Assembly: GCF_004337985.1 (NCBI RefSeq)
Contig: NC_043744.1
Span: forward strand, 6,385,688 to 6,449,687
Reading direction: 5' to 3'
DNA from: Pyricularia pennisetigena
Lineage: Eukaryota; Ascomycota; Sordariomycetes; Magnaporthales; Pyriculariaceae
Length of the DNA stretch: 64,000 nucleotides
Shown: in pieces, positions 11,932 through 23,525 of the stretch
Layout: the number at the start of each line of letters is the position of its first letter
Position numbering within the stretch: the stretch's first letter is position 1
The notes under the pieces: generated by a model
The model's input: the letters and a program-made list of their open reading frames with translations, nothing else
Databases searched by the model: none
Told to the model about the DNA's origin: nothing
Program-made: the position numbers and the translations under genes

Positions 11932-13252
11932 TATTCATCCAGATTTACGGCGGGCCAAAAACCATATTTGGAGGTGGCTTTTTTCGGCGGTTCTACCGGC
12001 CACTTCGGCATGGAAATATTTAATTATTGCCTTAAACTTAATATTGAGATTATTATTTTACCGTTTTATTTACCGTGTTATATAGATTTTATGGACGTTT
12101 CCGTATTTAATCACCTGAAAAACGAATTGCAAACGGTTTTGCATAAGTATATAAACACCGGTGTTCCGGTTTTTACCCGGTTGAATTTCGTTGTAGCGAT
12201 TTAAAGAAATGGTTTTTGATTTATAGGTTAATTTAGCGGTAAATGAATACATATTTATTTATTTTAGCGGTGCTGGTAAACGGGTTTCACGATTAGTCAC
12301 GTAATAAACGGTTTTCAAGATATGGGTTTATTCTCTGTCCATGGCACCAAAATGCTCGCCAGATTACGTGGCCACGCCGGAGCAACGAATATGCCGCGAT
12401 ATCCGTACTTTTTTCCTACCGTTAACCGATTTCTACGGGCCAAATATGCTGCAAACCGTATAATAGCCAAAACGTACCATTTAATTTAAATACCCTAAAT
12501 GCTATTTCTAATTTACAAACTATTACCAACGAGGCGATTGTTTTACGGTAACGCGTTGCCTGAAAACAGATAAATAAAGAAAAACGGCTTTAACGCGCTT
12601 TACGGTATAAAATCAAAATAATTTTAAAATTAAAACTAATAATTTATTCCAAACCGCTAATACGTTGGATAATATGCAGGCCGCAGACGAAACCAGACAA
12701 ATTTTAATTGAAAAAACAATTTGATACTAACATAAGAAGTTCGTTAAAGATATATGGTATAGGGATAAAAATTAGGCTATTTAACGCTGGCGAAAAACGC
12801 AGGGTATGTCCAGCGGGATTAAAATATACAAAAAATAATAATTGGAGGATTTTGGCTTTACGCCGGCAAACGTTCCAGCGGTTAGGGAACGCCCTGGAAA
12901 AAGGAAGAAGATCGATTTACAAATTTTACAACCATAATTCGTCGACAAAAAGCCAGTTTGAATTGAAAATACGACCATTTAAATTAACATTACCGTGGAT
13001 ACCGATTTTGTAAATTTTTTCAACATATGCGTATTACCATTTTCGCAATAAACCTCGCCTTCCGCCCCAAATAGTCTTTTTAAACCGTTCCCAAATTATA
13101 TATCACTAATTATACCCTTTCCCCGTTAATATAACAATACGGAACCGTTTAAAATTCGTTCCTCGCCGCTAATACCGGGTAATGGAAAAAATAAATCGGA
13201 AATACCCGAGTCGCTTTGTGATCGTTTAAGCGACCGGAACCGGCCAATTAAG
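11932..13252 (+). pseudogene. P1 segment 3: pogo-like transposase, DDE_1 half and 3' tail
   Basis: It resumes P1 after the Gypsy target duplication (11932-11936). The frame to 12204 contains FFGGSTGHF (second catalytic Asp expected before GSTGH, here Gly; Asp in P2), LNIEIIILPFYL, and MDVSVFNHLKNELQ carrying the third Asp. After a stop at 12202 the readable remainder includes FFPTVNRFLRAKYAANRIIA near 12405-12465 and a basic C-terminal tail to about 12720. The order fits the CENP-B/pogo DDE_1 superfamily. From about 13020 to 13252 I see no coding signal. The 3' inverted repeat was not identified. Confidence 0.8.
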
Positions 13253-15074
13253 TAGTCTCAGGGCTCATCCCTAAAGCCCAGAGCTCCACAATTAATCCAC
13301 TCCGTTCGCTTCGCTCCACTTCGTGGCTCAATTGCGGCTTTGCAATGTACCTGTGGGTCCATCCAAAGAGCACTTTGGTTTAGGTTTAAGGACAATTTGT
13401 CGATTTTCGCCGTTTATGGCGGTATTTTTGGCCTGTTTTCGACCGACATTCCTTTATTATTCCACAATTACGCAAAATATTGAAAAAAGAAAATATCGTT
13501 GAAAATAGCGTTTAATATTGCTATTAGCAGCGATTTAATTTATTCTTTTATCTTTTATAATAGCCGAATTCGATACCACCTGCCCTTAATCCGTTCATGG
13601 CGGTACTGTTTTTTCGATTTTTTTTTCGATTTTCAATTTTTTTAATATTATTTTTAATTTTCGACCAAATTTTATACTTTTTGCACTTGGACGGCCGTAT
13701 ATATGTATATATCGTTATGAGAAATTTTGGTGCATATACCAGATTATGTAAGCAGTCAAATAAACGGATAGGCAAAGTATATATTTTTTATATATAATTT
13801 ACAATCGAAATTCGTTCATATTTTTACCAGATTTAACGATAATGAAACCAAAACTTCAGAGATTCGATTACGTATTGAAACAAACGTTCATGTTCAATCC
13901 TACCTATAATATCGGTTTTATAAACTGTTTAATAAGAAAAGAATTCTAAATGTGTATTTTATCAATTTTTTTGCTTTATAAGATTAATTTTATATTATTT
14001 TTGTTTTACAGCCAGATTTTGTGGTTTTTGCACGTGGGGGGTGGCATCTATATATCTCATATAATGCTACATTTTGGTACGTATATCTAATTATGTAAAC
14101 CGTTAAATATGCGGATAGGTAAAGTGTATCCAATTTTATATATATTTGACAATCGAAATGCTTTTACATTTTTACCAATTTTAATATTAATCAAACCCAA
14201 GTTTGAAAAAGTGGATGATGTATATAAACAAACGTCAACGTAAAACCCGATTTACAATACCGGCCCTTTTTGCTCTTTTATATAAAAAATGCTGAATGTG
14301 TATTATTTTTATATGTATTGCTTTATTTAATTAAATAAAATTTGTAAATAAAGGTAAAATAGGATTCTTTAATAAATTGATAAAAGAATGCCTGAGTTAA
14401 ACATTCTCTTAATTCTACTAATATTTGCGTGAATTATTCAGGTTTTTAACAAAATGTTAGTTAATATAAAAATATTGATAAAGCCTTTGTTTTAATCGAT
14501 GATTGCATGCACTTTGCCGTATTAGGTCTGCTAGGCTATAAATACTGTAACTGAAATTAAAAATCATATTATATACTATTATTCAAAGTAGAAATTAAAT
14601 ATAATGAAAGATTACCAATTTTACTCAATATTTTAATATCTTTTCAAATACAGTGGTGATAAAGACGCGGCCGGCAGTGAAGTAATCAGCAAACTCCAAT
14701 AAATCTAACGCAAACTACTATATATTTTTCTTATTTTTATTTATTTTTTTATACGAATATGTAATTGCATGCTATGGGTACACAATTTTCTTTTGCCATT
14801 ATAATGCGAATATTTTTTATATACCCGCTATAATCGGCAAAATACCACAGATTATCCTTATATTAATAAAATAGTTATTAGCGATATCGCAACATTAGGT
14901 CTATTATTAATTATACCGTTATAAAAGGTGAAATGCTATAAGATGTCCTTAGACTAGAACGAGCGCGATTTTTTCGGCCAATGTAATTGGTCGAAAAATC
15001 ATGTGGCTAAAAGGTATATGGACCGTTCGGTCCCCACTGCGAAGCAGGGGGGTCTAGTCTGAGCACTGAGACTA
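13253..15074 (-). mobile_element. T9 copy c (complete, long form)
   Basis: This 1,822-bp copy runs from TAGTCTCAGGGCTC to CTGAGCACTGAGACTA, with both hairpin-rich ends and two internal units. No 9-bp target duplication is visible: the flanks are CCAATTAAG and GCATTTCGC. The right flank is a second T9 copy in the opposite orientation, so rearrangement after insertion is likely. Several short reading frames inside are not genes. Confidence 0.85.
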
Positions 15075-16317
15075 GCATTTCGCCGTTTATAACGGTATTA
15101 TTAATAATATACCTAATGTTGCGATATCGCTAATATTTGATTTATTAATATGAGGATAATTTATGGTATTTTGCTGTTTTATAGCGGGTATATATAATAT
15201 ATTCGCATTGTAATGGCAAAAGAAAATGGTGTTACCATAATAAACAATTGAATATTCGAATAAAAGAGTAAAACCCAATTTAAAAAATATATAGTAATTT
15301 GCGTTGAATATATTGGAGTTTGTTGATTATTTGAATGCCGGCCGCGTCTTTATAGCCACTGTATTTGGAAAGGTATTAAAATATTGAGTAAAATTGTAAT
15401 TTTTTATTATATTTAACTCTTATCTTAAATAATGGTTCATAATATTAATTTTAATGTAAGTTACATTATCTGTAGCCTAGCAGACCTAATACGGCAAAGT
15501 GCATGCAATGATCGATTAAAACAAAGGCTTTATTAATATTTTTATATTAACTAACATTTTGTTAAAAAACTGGATAATTTACGCAAATATTGGTAAAATT
15601 AAAAAAATTTAATTCATGCATTCTTCTTTTAGCTTATCAAAGAACTTGAACTGACTTTCTTTTTAAGAATTTTATTTAACCAAATAAAGCAAAAGATACA
15701 AAAATAATATAAATCCAGCATTTTTTTATATAAGAAAATAAGAGGGCCGGTATTATTGATCGAATTTCACGTTGACGTTTATTTATATATGTAATCCGCG
15801 TTTTCAAATTTTGGGTTGATTAATGTCAAAATTAGTAAAAATGTGAAAGCATTTCGATTGTGAAATATACACAAAATTAAATATACTTTACCTATCCGTA
15901 TATTTAACGGCTTATATAATCGGATATACGTACCAAAATGTATCGTTATACTGAATATATATATATATACCACCCCCCACGTCGAAAAACTACAGAATCT
16001 GGCTGCAAAACAAAATAATATAAAATTGATCAAATACAGCAAAAAGATCTATAAAATACACATTTAGCATTTTTTATATCAAACAGCTTCTAAAGCCAAT
16101 AGTATCAGTTGGACTGCAGTTGGACGTTTGTTTGTATACGCCATCGAATCTCGGAAGTTTTGGTTTCATTATCGTTAAAATTGGTAAAAATATAGACGAG
16201 TTTCGATTGTAAATTATAAATAAAAAATATATACTTTGCCTATCCGCTTATTTAACTGCATATATAATATAATATATGCAGCAAAATTTATTTTAACAAT
16301 ATATATACATATATATA
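15075..16317 (+). mobile_element. T9 copy d (truncated at both ends)
   Basis: It begins inside the left subterminal motif (GCATTTCGCCGTTTATAACGG) and continues through the left unit with CCACCCCCCACGTCG near 15970 and into the second unit. It stops at 16317, where the Copia LTR starts. The missing right part is not found on the far side of the Copia element. It forms a head-to-head inverted pair with copy c. Confidence 0.8.
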
Positions 16318-16875
16318 TGTTAACAATATGGGTTGCTAACAGGGGGTTAGGCATTAGCCTAGGTGCGGCGTGGTGCTAGTTGCGTTGTAAAAGCCTGTAA
16401 TTACAGGGTTTGTATGCACTAAATTCACTAATTTTGGGATTGATAGATTTAATTCATTGGTGGGGGAGACTTTGCTTTGTCTCCCTTATATACTCTCCGA
16501 CATCGAAGTGGGGGTCCGCACCCCGCAAAGGGTTCTGGTGCCGCACACGAATTTCCGAAAAATTATTTTATATGCGTTGTTGAAAAAACACCTTTATTTC
16601 CATACAAACCATTTCTGGGTTCGCATTAATTTGCTAATTTGGTGAGAAATTCAACCAAATATAGGTTAGCTGATTCGTAAGTGCAGGGTGGGTATTAAAG
16701 CCGGTATAGGGTGAAACCCCATTCGCTAATTTTAAATCGCAATTCCTGCAATACACATATAAAATATAATAGAAAATCCGACAGCCCCAACAACCTCACT
16801 TCGGCACTATTTATTGTGATTTATATACAAATAAAAGTGGACCTATTATATGCTTAATAACGCATGTAATTAACA
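16318..16875 (-). repeat. Copia 1 LTR (3' relative to genes)
   Basis: In plus-strand reading it begins TGTTAACAATATGGG and ends GTAATTAACA. It matches 22877-23430 and, inverted, the LTRs at 52324-52890 and 59404-59970. It abuts a purine-rich tract on the element side (16876-16892, minus strand GCAAAAAAAAGGGCG). Confidence 0.93.
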
Positions 16876-16959
16876 CGCCCTTTTTTTTGCTACTATTCAC
16901 ATGAAGTCGGAAAAAAAAAGTATATAAAAAAAAATAAAACCCAAAAAAAGATCCCCTTT

Positions 16960-17160
16960 ATATCCTAACCCGATTCGAACTCCTAATATAAACCCCCTGG
17001 ATAATTCAACCCTTTGTACCGACCTGTAACCCCCGAAATGGACGAACCCCCGAATCGGAAAAAAACCCCCAAAATTGTAATAACCCCCGGATTCGAACCC
17101 CCGATTTGCATAATATTACCCCACAGAATTAACTATTAAGCCAGGTAGCTAATTTAGCTA
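16960..17160 (-). other. G-tract cluster and tRNA-like box in Copia 1 3' region
   Basis: On the minus strand, GGGGG runs recur every 15-20 bases over 16993-17104. They overlap a GGTTCGAATCC motif (17089-17099) that matches a tRNA B box. An A-box-like CTACCTGGCTTAATAGTT lies about 40 bases upstream (17131-17150). The same module recurs in Copia 2 and 3. No full tRNA cloverleaf forms. It lies between the end of pol and the 3' LTR. Confidence 0.65.
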
Positions 17161-17426
17161 TTCGTTGGTAATAATCCAAATTAGGCATATTATATAGGGT
17201 ATTTTGAATGCGTGAATCGCCCAAAACACGAGCTTTTTCAATTTTTATTCAATTTTTGGGATAAGGTCGGTATAAATTGTTTATCAATTAACCTGTGCAG
17301 GGTGAATTCGGGTAATACGGCCGGTATTGGCCTAACAAAAATCCAATATTTGCAAATAAAAGAAATGTCATGGGTAATTAGCTAACGAATTAATTAAATA
17401 ATGCTTTAAAATTTAGAAGGGAAAAA

Positions 17427-20400
17427 TCAAAATTTTGGGGGTTTAAGCCTTATAAGCTTTAAAAAGACCTTGTAAATTGGAAACATAAGGGGTTTTGTTA
17501 AGCTATTAGCGGGCATTTGTTTGGATTCCAGGTATTTTAGGGTTATTAAGCTTTTTGTAATTAATTCCCGTACGTAGTTAAATATTAATAACGTATATTT
17601 ATCACGTTGGTGGTGCGTAGGGTTATATGCGTTAATTATCAAGCCTGTATTATTTCCCAATATTGCAATAAAGCTTTTTATAGGTAGTCCAATTTCTATA
17701 AATAGGTTTTTAAACGACTGTGTTTTACGCAGGGTTTCCATTCAGGCATCGGTCTCGGTTTTTGGAATGTTGCTAATATTGTTTTATATATTGATTTCAA
17801 TCGAGTTAAAATTGCCATTTGAACCTATCTTTTTTAAATTTAAACGCCTAAAAAATAGGTTGCAAGGCCCTTGTTTTCCAACGCATATACCTTATCAAAA
17901 CGGGCTTTTAAATCCTGAATATATTGCAATTTAGGACCTATTAGCAGGCAATCGTTTACAAAGGTAACTATAAAATGTTTGGATTTAACGTTATAAAAAC
18001 AGCGGATTAGAAATTAACGGCTTAAAACCTTTTTTTGACAATAGGGTTTTAGATTTGTTTTACCATTTTTTTGGACCCTGTTTCAAACCGTATGACGCTT
18101 TTTCCAACTATATAACCTGCAATATTCTCGGATTATAACCTATTTCCACTAAAATCTTAGCGGTGGTAAAGTTACAAATCTCAGCTTATTCGTTAAAACC
18201 GTTTGGAATTTGCAAATATATATTTACGTCGGTAAAGTTATTATTTAAAAACGTACCGATAAAATCGATTTGTTTTATTTCCCAATTTTGTGCGTTAATT
18301 ATAACTAATGATGTACGCCAGGTAGGCGGTATATTAATGTTAGCAAAAGTTTCGATGTAATTTAGGCTTTCGACCTGTAAAAAACCCTAATAACAAACCT
18401 AGCTTTATATTTTATAGGTTTACTATTTTCATCTTTTTTTAATTTAAATACCGGCCGGGTAGAAACAAGTATACGGCATGTAGGTATTTTAATTTTAGGG
18501 ATAAAACGGGAGGTTTCTGCAGTAACAATTTGGTCAAATTTAAACGTTAAAACAGCTAATTATTTAGCATTTTGAGGGTTATTTAAGGCCTGTTGGTGAT
18601 TATTTGGTTTACCGTTTTTAGTGGGCTTTCTTTTTATTTTCTTTTAGGTTTGAAAACAAAAATAATGCACGTAGTTTGTATCCATTAGATTTAGGTTTTT
18701 GAATTGCGAGTTTAACACCATATTCTATATTTTAAGTGCTGAAAACACCGGGATTTCCGTTGTTTTAAGTACTGGGTTAGGTACCGCTACCGTTATAGGC
18801 TTTGGGGGGCACATAGTAGGTTGTATAAACCTGGCAAATATTATGTTTTTAGGGTTTAAATACCCTGTAACGGGTAGTAATTAAATTGTAGTAGGTGGCA
18901 AATGTCCTGTGTTTTCAGGGCTTTTTAGGGGATAAATATCCGTTAGAACCCTGTTGATTTCGTTTTCAAATTCAAAATTAAAATCCCCCTTTAAATTTGT
19001 ATTTTCCCCCTTTAAAATTTGTAGCGTTTCCCCCGGACTAGCCAAATTATTAATGGTTATAGCCTTTATAAGTTTTACGGTATAGGTTTTGTATACGAAC
19101 CGTTTAGCGGGTGCGTAAATTAACGTTGTAGAATTTGATAATGGGTGAAAAGTTTTACCGTTTCGGTGCGGGGAGCCAATTTATTAGATTTTTTGCCTTT
19201 TTCCAGCGGTATAATAGCCTGGTATATAGTACCAATAACCCGAAAACACCCTAAACTGGGTTTGTACGGTAATCCAGGTTAGAATTCGGAATAAAATTCT
19301 TCCTAAGGTGTTAAATCCCTATTAATTACCGCTGTACGGTTAATTGAATGAACCACGGTAAATAGTAAATAATATTATGAACATAATGGTAAACCCGCCG
19401 TTATAATGGTATACCGAAGCTAATCCAAAATAACTTTCAAGGACCGTTCCGTTAATCCGTTTTGGCCGTGGTTATAGGGATTCGAAGTGCTAAAATTGAT
19501 ATTTTTGCTTGTAAACCAATTTTAAAAGTTTGTATTAATTTCGTGCCCCCCATCGAAGTCAAAATTTAGGGGGTAACGCCCGTACGTAGCTTTTAAAACC
19601 CTAAAAAAGCCTTTAATAGCCAGTAAAACCGTAGGTCCGGTTTTATTTCTTAATGGGATAAACCACCGAAAACGTGATTTTCGGTCCATTAATAATAAAA
19701 ATACGGGCTTTTTGTTATAAGGATTAGGTTTAAGGGTCACTATATTACCTTTTATAAAATCGAAAATATTAGGGGGTGTAGTGAGTGCGACCTTATTAGT
19801 ACGCCTAACAAAAATGGTCTTAACGCAAGTAATATAGGTAATTACCCTAATTTGTTAAAATTAGATAAACCTTTTGTAATTTTAACGGTTTTTTTTTAGT
19901 AATAAAAACTTTATATACCCCAAACGCCTTTACTATAACAGGGTTTTTTGGGCCTGGATTTCGTCACAATTACCTGTAATTCCGTTTCCTTTAAGGGTTA
20001 ACCAGCCGTCCGTAGTTCGTTAAAACTTTAAAAAGAGGTAATTTACAGGGGCCTGCTTTAAATCCGATAATAAAAGAGGTTTTCACAACGGATTTCTTGT
20101 ATAGGAAACCCCCTTTTTTCGGAAATAGTCCCTTTTGTATTAGGTTGCATAAGAGGGTTAATTAGCGGTGTACCGGGCCTACGGGGCCCAATTTTACGTG
20201 GATTTTCAGGGTTTTTACCGCTAAGTTTTTGCGTTATAGGTGAATTTACGGTTATTTCCGTATTTTGTTCGGGATCTAGCCTTTCCGTTACCGTATTCTT
20301 TTCCGGTTCCGAATCGGTGTAAATTTTATAATCCTCGTAATTTTCGGGGTTTATATTATTTACATTTATTTGCAACGGGGTTATGTAGCCTTTTATAGCC

Positions 20401-20900
20401 CCTTGTAAGGCCTTGCCAAAAGCGTTGCTATATTTACCTATTATATAGGCGTAATTCGAAATAACGTTATTTCGAACAAAGATATCGCACCTTTTAACCT
20501 TTAAACAAAATAAATGTTTAACGGTGGTTAAACGTCCCCACGCCTTGCGATCTTTATCGTACAGGGTATTTTTTAACAATACGCCCCTTATATTATAATA
20601 TGTAAGGTTATTAACGATTTTTATTTTAAAAAGGGGATATATAGAACGTTATTTAACGTAACCTTTTTAAATTCGTCAATTTTTTGGCCGTAACAGACTT
20701 GTATTTTTACAACTCCGGTATTTACAGGCCTAATAGGGCCATCTTTTGTACCGATTTCGATTGTAAAACCGGGGGTATAATCGGTAAAAAATTGCTTATT
20801 TGTAAAAATATAGTGCCTATTACTTATATTGTACAGGATGGGGTAACCTAGCTTTTATAATTTAGGGGTCCCTTTTACGCCGCGTCCAGGTTTCGTTTTA
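17427..20900 (-). pseudogene. pol: Copia 1 pol (PR-IN-RT-RH)
   Basis: Read from high to low coordinates: a decayed protease site at about 20860-20800, with DTGS now NISN; a gag-pre-integrase and integrase region at about 19950-19520 with LLLMDRKSRFRWFIPLRNKT and YPLNFDFDGGHEINT; RT at about 18420-17880; and an RNase H/C-terminal part at 17741-17427 with NNTGLIINAYNPTHH and MPANSLTKPL. Many Gln codons are stops. The domain order (integrase before RT) places it in Ty1/Copia. Confidence 0.85.
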
Positions 20901-22190
20901 ACTTTAAAATTAATTGTTCAAAGTTGTGGTTTTAACGTTTTACCGGTATTGGTTTCCGAATCCGAATCCGAACGTAATTTTATAATTCCGCTAATAGCGG
21001 AATTAACCTCCTGTTCCAGGGCGTTATACGTTGCGTTTTCGTTAACGTTACCTGGAATCGAGCCCGTAGATAGCTCGAAATTTATAAAAATTATAAACGT
21101 TCCAGCGGTTAAATCGCTGGAGTTGGAGGATTTAGTTTTTTTTGCAAAAGCAGAATCCGAATTAAAGTTTTTACTTTTTCTTCGTGATTTAAAGGTGTTT
21201 TCCTACCCACTATTTTCCTTTTTAGCGACTTTTTTAGCGTTTATTTTACCCTTTTTTGCTTTCAACCCTATAATTAGGGTTATTAACCGTTGTGGAGTTT
21301 ACCATCGAATATTCGGATATAAGGTCCGTTATAAGGTATTGCAAATTTAATTTTTCCGAATTTTGGCCTATTGTTTGCAGGGCCCGTTGGGTATTGCGTT
21401 CGCGTTTAGTCCAAATAGGGAATATTCCTTCCAGGGCCCATAAATATTGATTTCGTACGTTTACGGGGTTAATTTGCACGTTGGTATTCGCTAATTTAGC
21501 TACCAGTAAGTTAAAACGGCTGTTAAATTTAGGTATTAATCTTTTAAATTTCGAAAAAATTTAAAACGTGGAATTCCCGATATAATGGATTTCGATTAAT
21601 TTCGGGTGTAACGGAATAATTATTTTCCAAGGTTTTATAAGCCGTTACGGGGCTGCAATGCCATACAATGGATTTTAAAGGTTTTTTGGTTAAGCTGTTT
21701 TTTATAAATAATAATAGGATTAGTTGCTCGTATTACGGTAGGGTATAACCAGTTTCAGGGTTGAAAATAAATTCGGCTTCTTTTATAACCCTGAATTGTA
21801 TTACTAACACCTGTTTCCACAAATCGTAATCACTAGCCCCTACTAATTTATAATTTTCGGGGAAGGAAAATACCCGTTTCGATAGTTTTTTACCTATTCG
21901 ATTATTCAAAATGAGGTTATTAGGTGGATTAAGGGGTACGGCAGCGGTAGCTGGTTTAATATCCAAATTGCTTTTTAAATTAGGAGAATTACCGCTTTTC
22001 AGGGTTAGTAGGGAAATTAACTGTTAAAGTGTCCTTTCAAATTGATTTATTTGCGTACTTAATGCTTTTAATTGCAGGTTTTAAGCCTGTAATTTAGTGG
22101 TTAAAACTTCGTTTGGGCTGGGTTTAGTCTCCCTATTTGTTGGAATTGGGCGTAGAAAGCTCGATACAGGGCTTTTTTCCATTGTGGGTA
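20900..22190 (-). pseudogene. gag: Copia 1 gag
   Basis: It reads on minus from about 22190. FSFPENYKLVGASDYDLWKQ (near 21866-21810) and FRVIKEAEFIFNPETGYTLP (21795-21733) match the Copia 2 gag at 53950-54110, and QINPVNVRNQYLWALEGIFP follows at 21476-21420. A Lys/Ser-rich tail follows near 21280-20950. No CCHC zinc knuckle is visible. It would encode the particle protein. Confidence 0.7.
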
Positions 22191-22199
22191 ATTTAAATT

Positions 22200-22876
22200 A
22201 TAATTGCAATTCGCTAAATTATAACTATAATTAATCAACCTAACCGCTTAAGGATAAATACCCTATTTAATTTAGGATTTGCTATACCGTTTACCTTTCA
22301 ACGGGTATAGGCCTGCAATTGCCAATCACAGCCTTTATTGGTATTTCTAATGGTTAAAATCCACTAAAATACAGGGTTGGAATCCCTAAAATCCGCAATT
22401 AATGGGTGCCCTGATATTTGTACCAATCCAGGTGCACGTAATAAATTCCATTCGTTAAATGGGTGTAAGGTAGATTGCGGGGTATCGTGCAGGGTAAATT
22501 AAGCATTAACGTAATTCCGTTAATGGGCTTATAGGCTATTGTAAACCCTATTAAACGTATTAGGATTAATGGGCTATTAGCGAACGAATACAGGGGTTTT
22601 TGGCCCTAATTCGCCAGCGTAAACCCTATTAAAAATTTAAACCAATCACAATAGCGTGCACGATCTATAAAAACCACACCAAAAATTTTGGATTTATAAT
22701 GTAAGCGATCGCTGTAATACCTAAAAAGGCTTAAGTCGATTGCTAATTTTTAGCGATCCCCATTGTAAGTACAGGGGGGTAAATGCTGAATTAGCGCCTG
22801 AAACTAACAATTTCGCATAAAAACAGCAATATTTTCGTCAATATACGTGCTGTAAAAATGCGATAATAACCAAAAT
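22200..22876. other. Copia 1 leader, non-coding
   Basis: This is the sequence between gag and the 5' LTR of Copia 1. It aligns with 52891-53640 in Copia 2. I see no reading frame and no clear primer-binding site next to 22876. Confidence 0.6.
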
Positions 22877-23430
22877 TGTTAACAAGATGGGTTGCTAACA
22901 GGGGGTTAGGCACTAGCCTAGGTGCGGCGTGGTGCTAGTTGCGTTGTAAAAGCCTGTAATTACAGGGTCTGTACGCACTAAATTCACTAATTCTGGGATG
23001 AATAGATTTAATTCATTGGTGGGGGAGACTTTGCTTTATTTTCCTTACATCCTCTCCGACATCGAAGTGGGGGTCCGCACGCCAGAAAACGTTCCGGTGC
23101 CGCACAAGATTTTTCGAAAAATTATTTTGTATACGTTGTTGAAAAAACACCCTCATTTCCATATAAACCATTTTTGGGTTCGCACTAATTTGCTAATTTG
23201 GTGAAAATTTCAACCCGGTACAGGGTAGCTGATTCGTAAGTGCAGGGTGGGTATTAAACCCGGTACAGGGTGAAACCCCACTCGCTGATTTTGAATCGCA
23301 ACTCCTGCAACACACAAAATACAATAGAAACTCCGACAGCCCCAACAGCCCCATTTCGGCACTATCTATTGCGGCTTATATACAAATAAAAGTGGACCCA
23401 TTACATGCTAAATAACGCATATAACTAACA
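22877..23430 (-). repeat. Copia 1 LTR (5' relative to genes)
   Basis: This 554-bp LTR, TGTTAACAAGATGGG to ATAACTAACA in plus-strand reading, is the partner of 16318-16875. It is followed by TAACCCAATGGTACC, which is unrelated to the T9 sequence on the other side of the element. Confidence 0.93.
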
Positions 23431-23525
23431 TAACCCAATGGTACCGAGGGTAGGTTATAATTAGCGCCCCTGCATCGTAAGGGTACCCCCCACCCGGTTA
23501 GGTCCGGGGTAAATTAATTAACTTT

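Larger units (their letters stand above)
16318..23430 (-). mobile_element. Copia 1: Ty1/Copia retrotransposon
   Basis: Two LTRs (558 and 554 bp) enclose about 6.0 kb that reads on the minus strand as gag, protease, integrase, RT and RNase H, the Copia order. It belongs to the same family as Copia 2 and 3. The five bases outside the LTRs differ (ATATA and TAACC), so it is probably not a simple insertion as assembled. All frames are interrupted. Confidence 0.92.
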
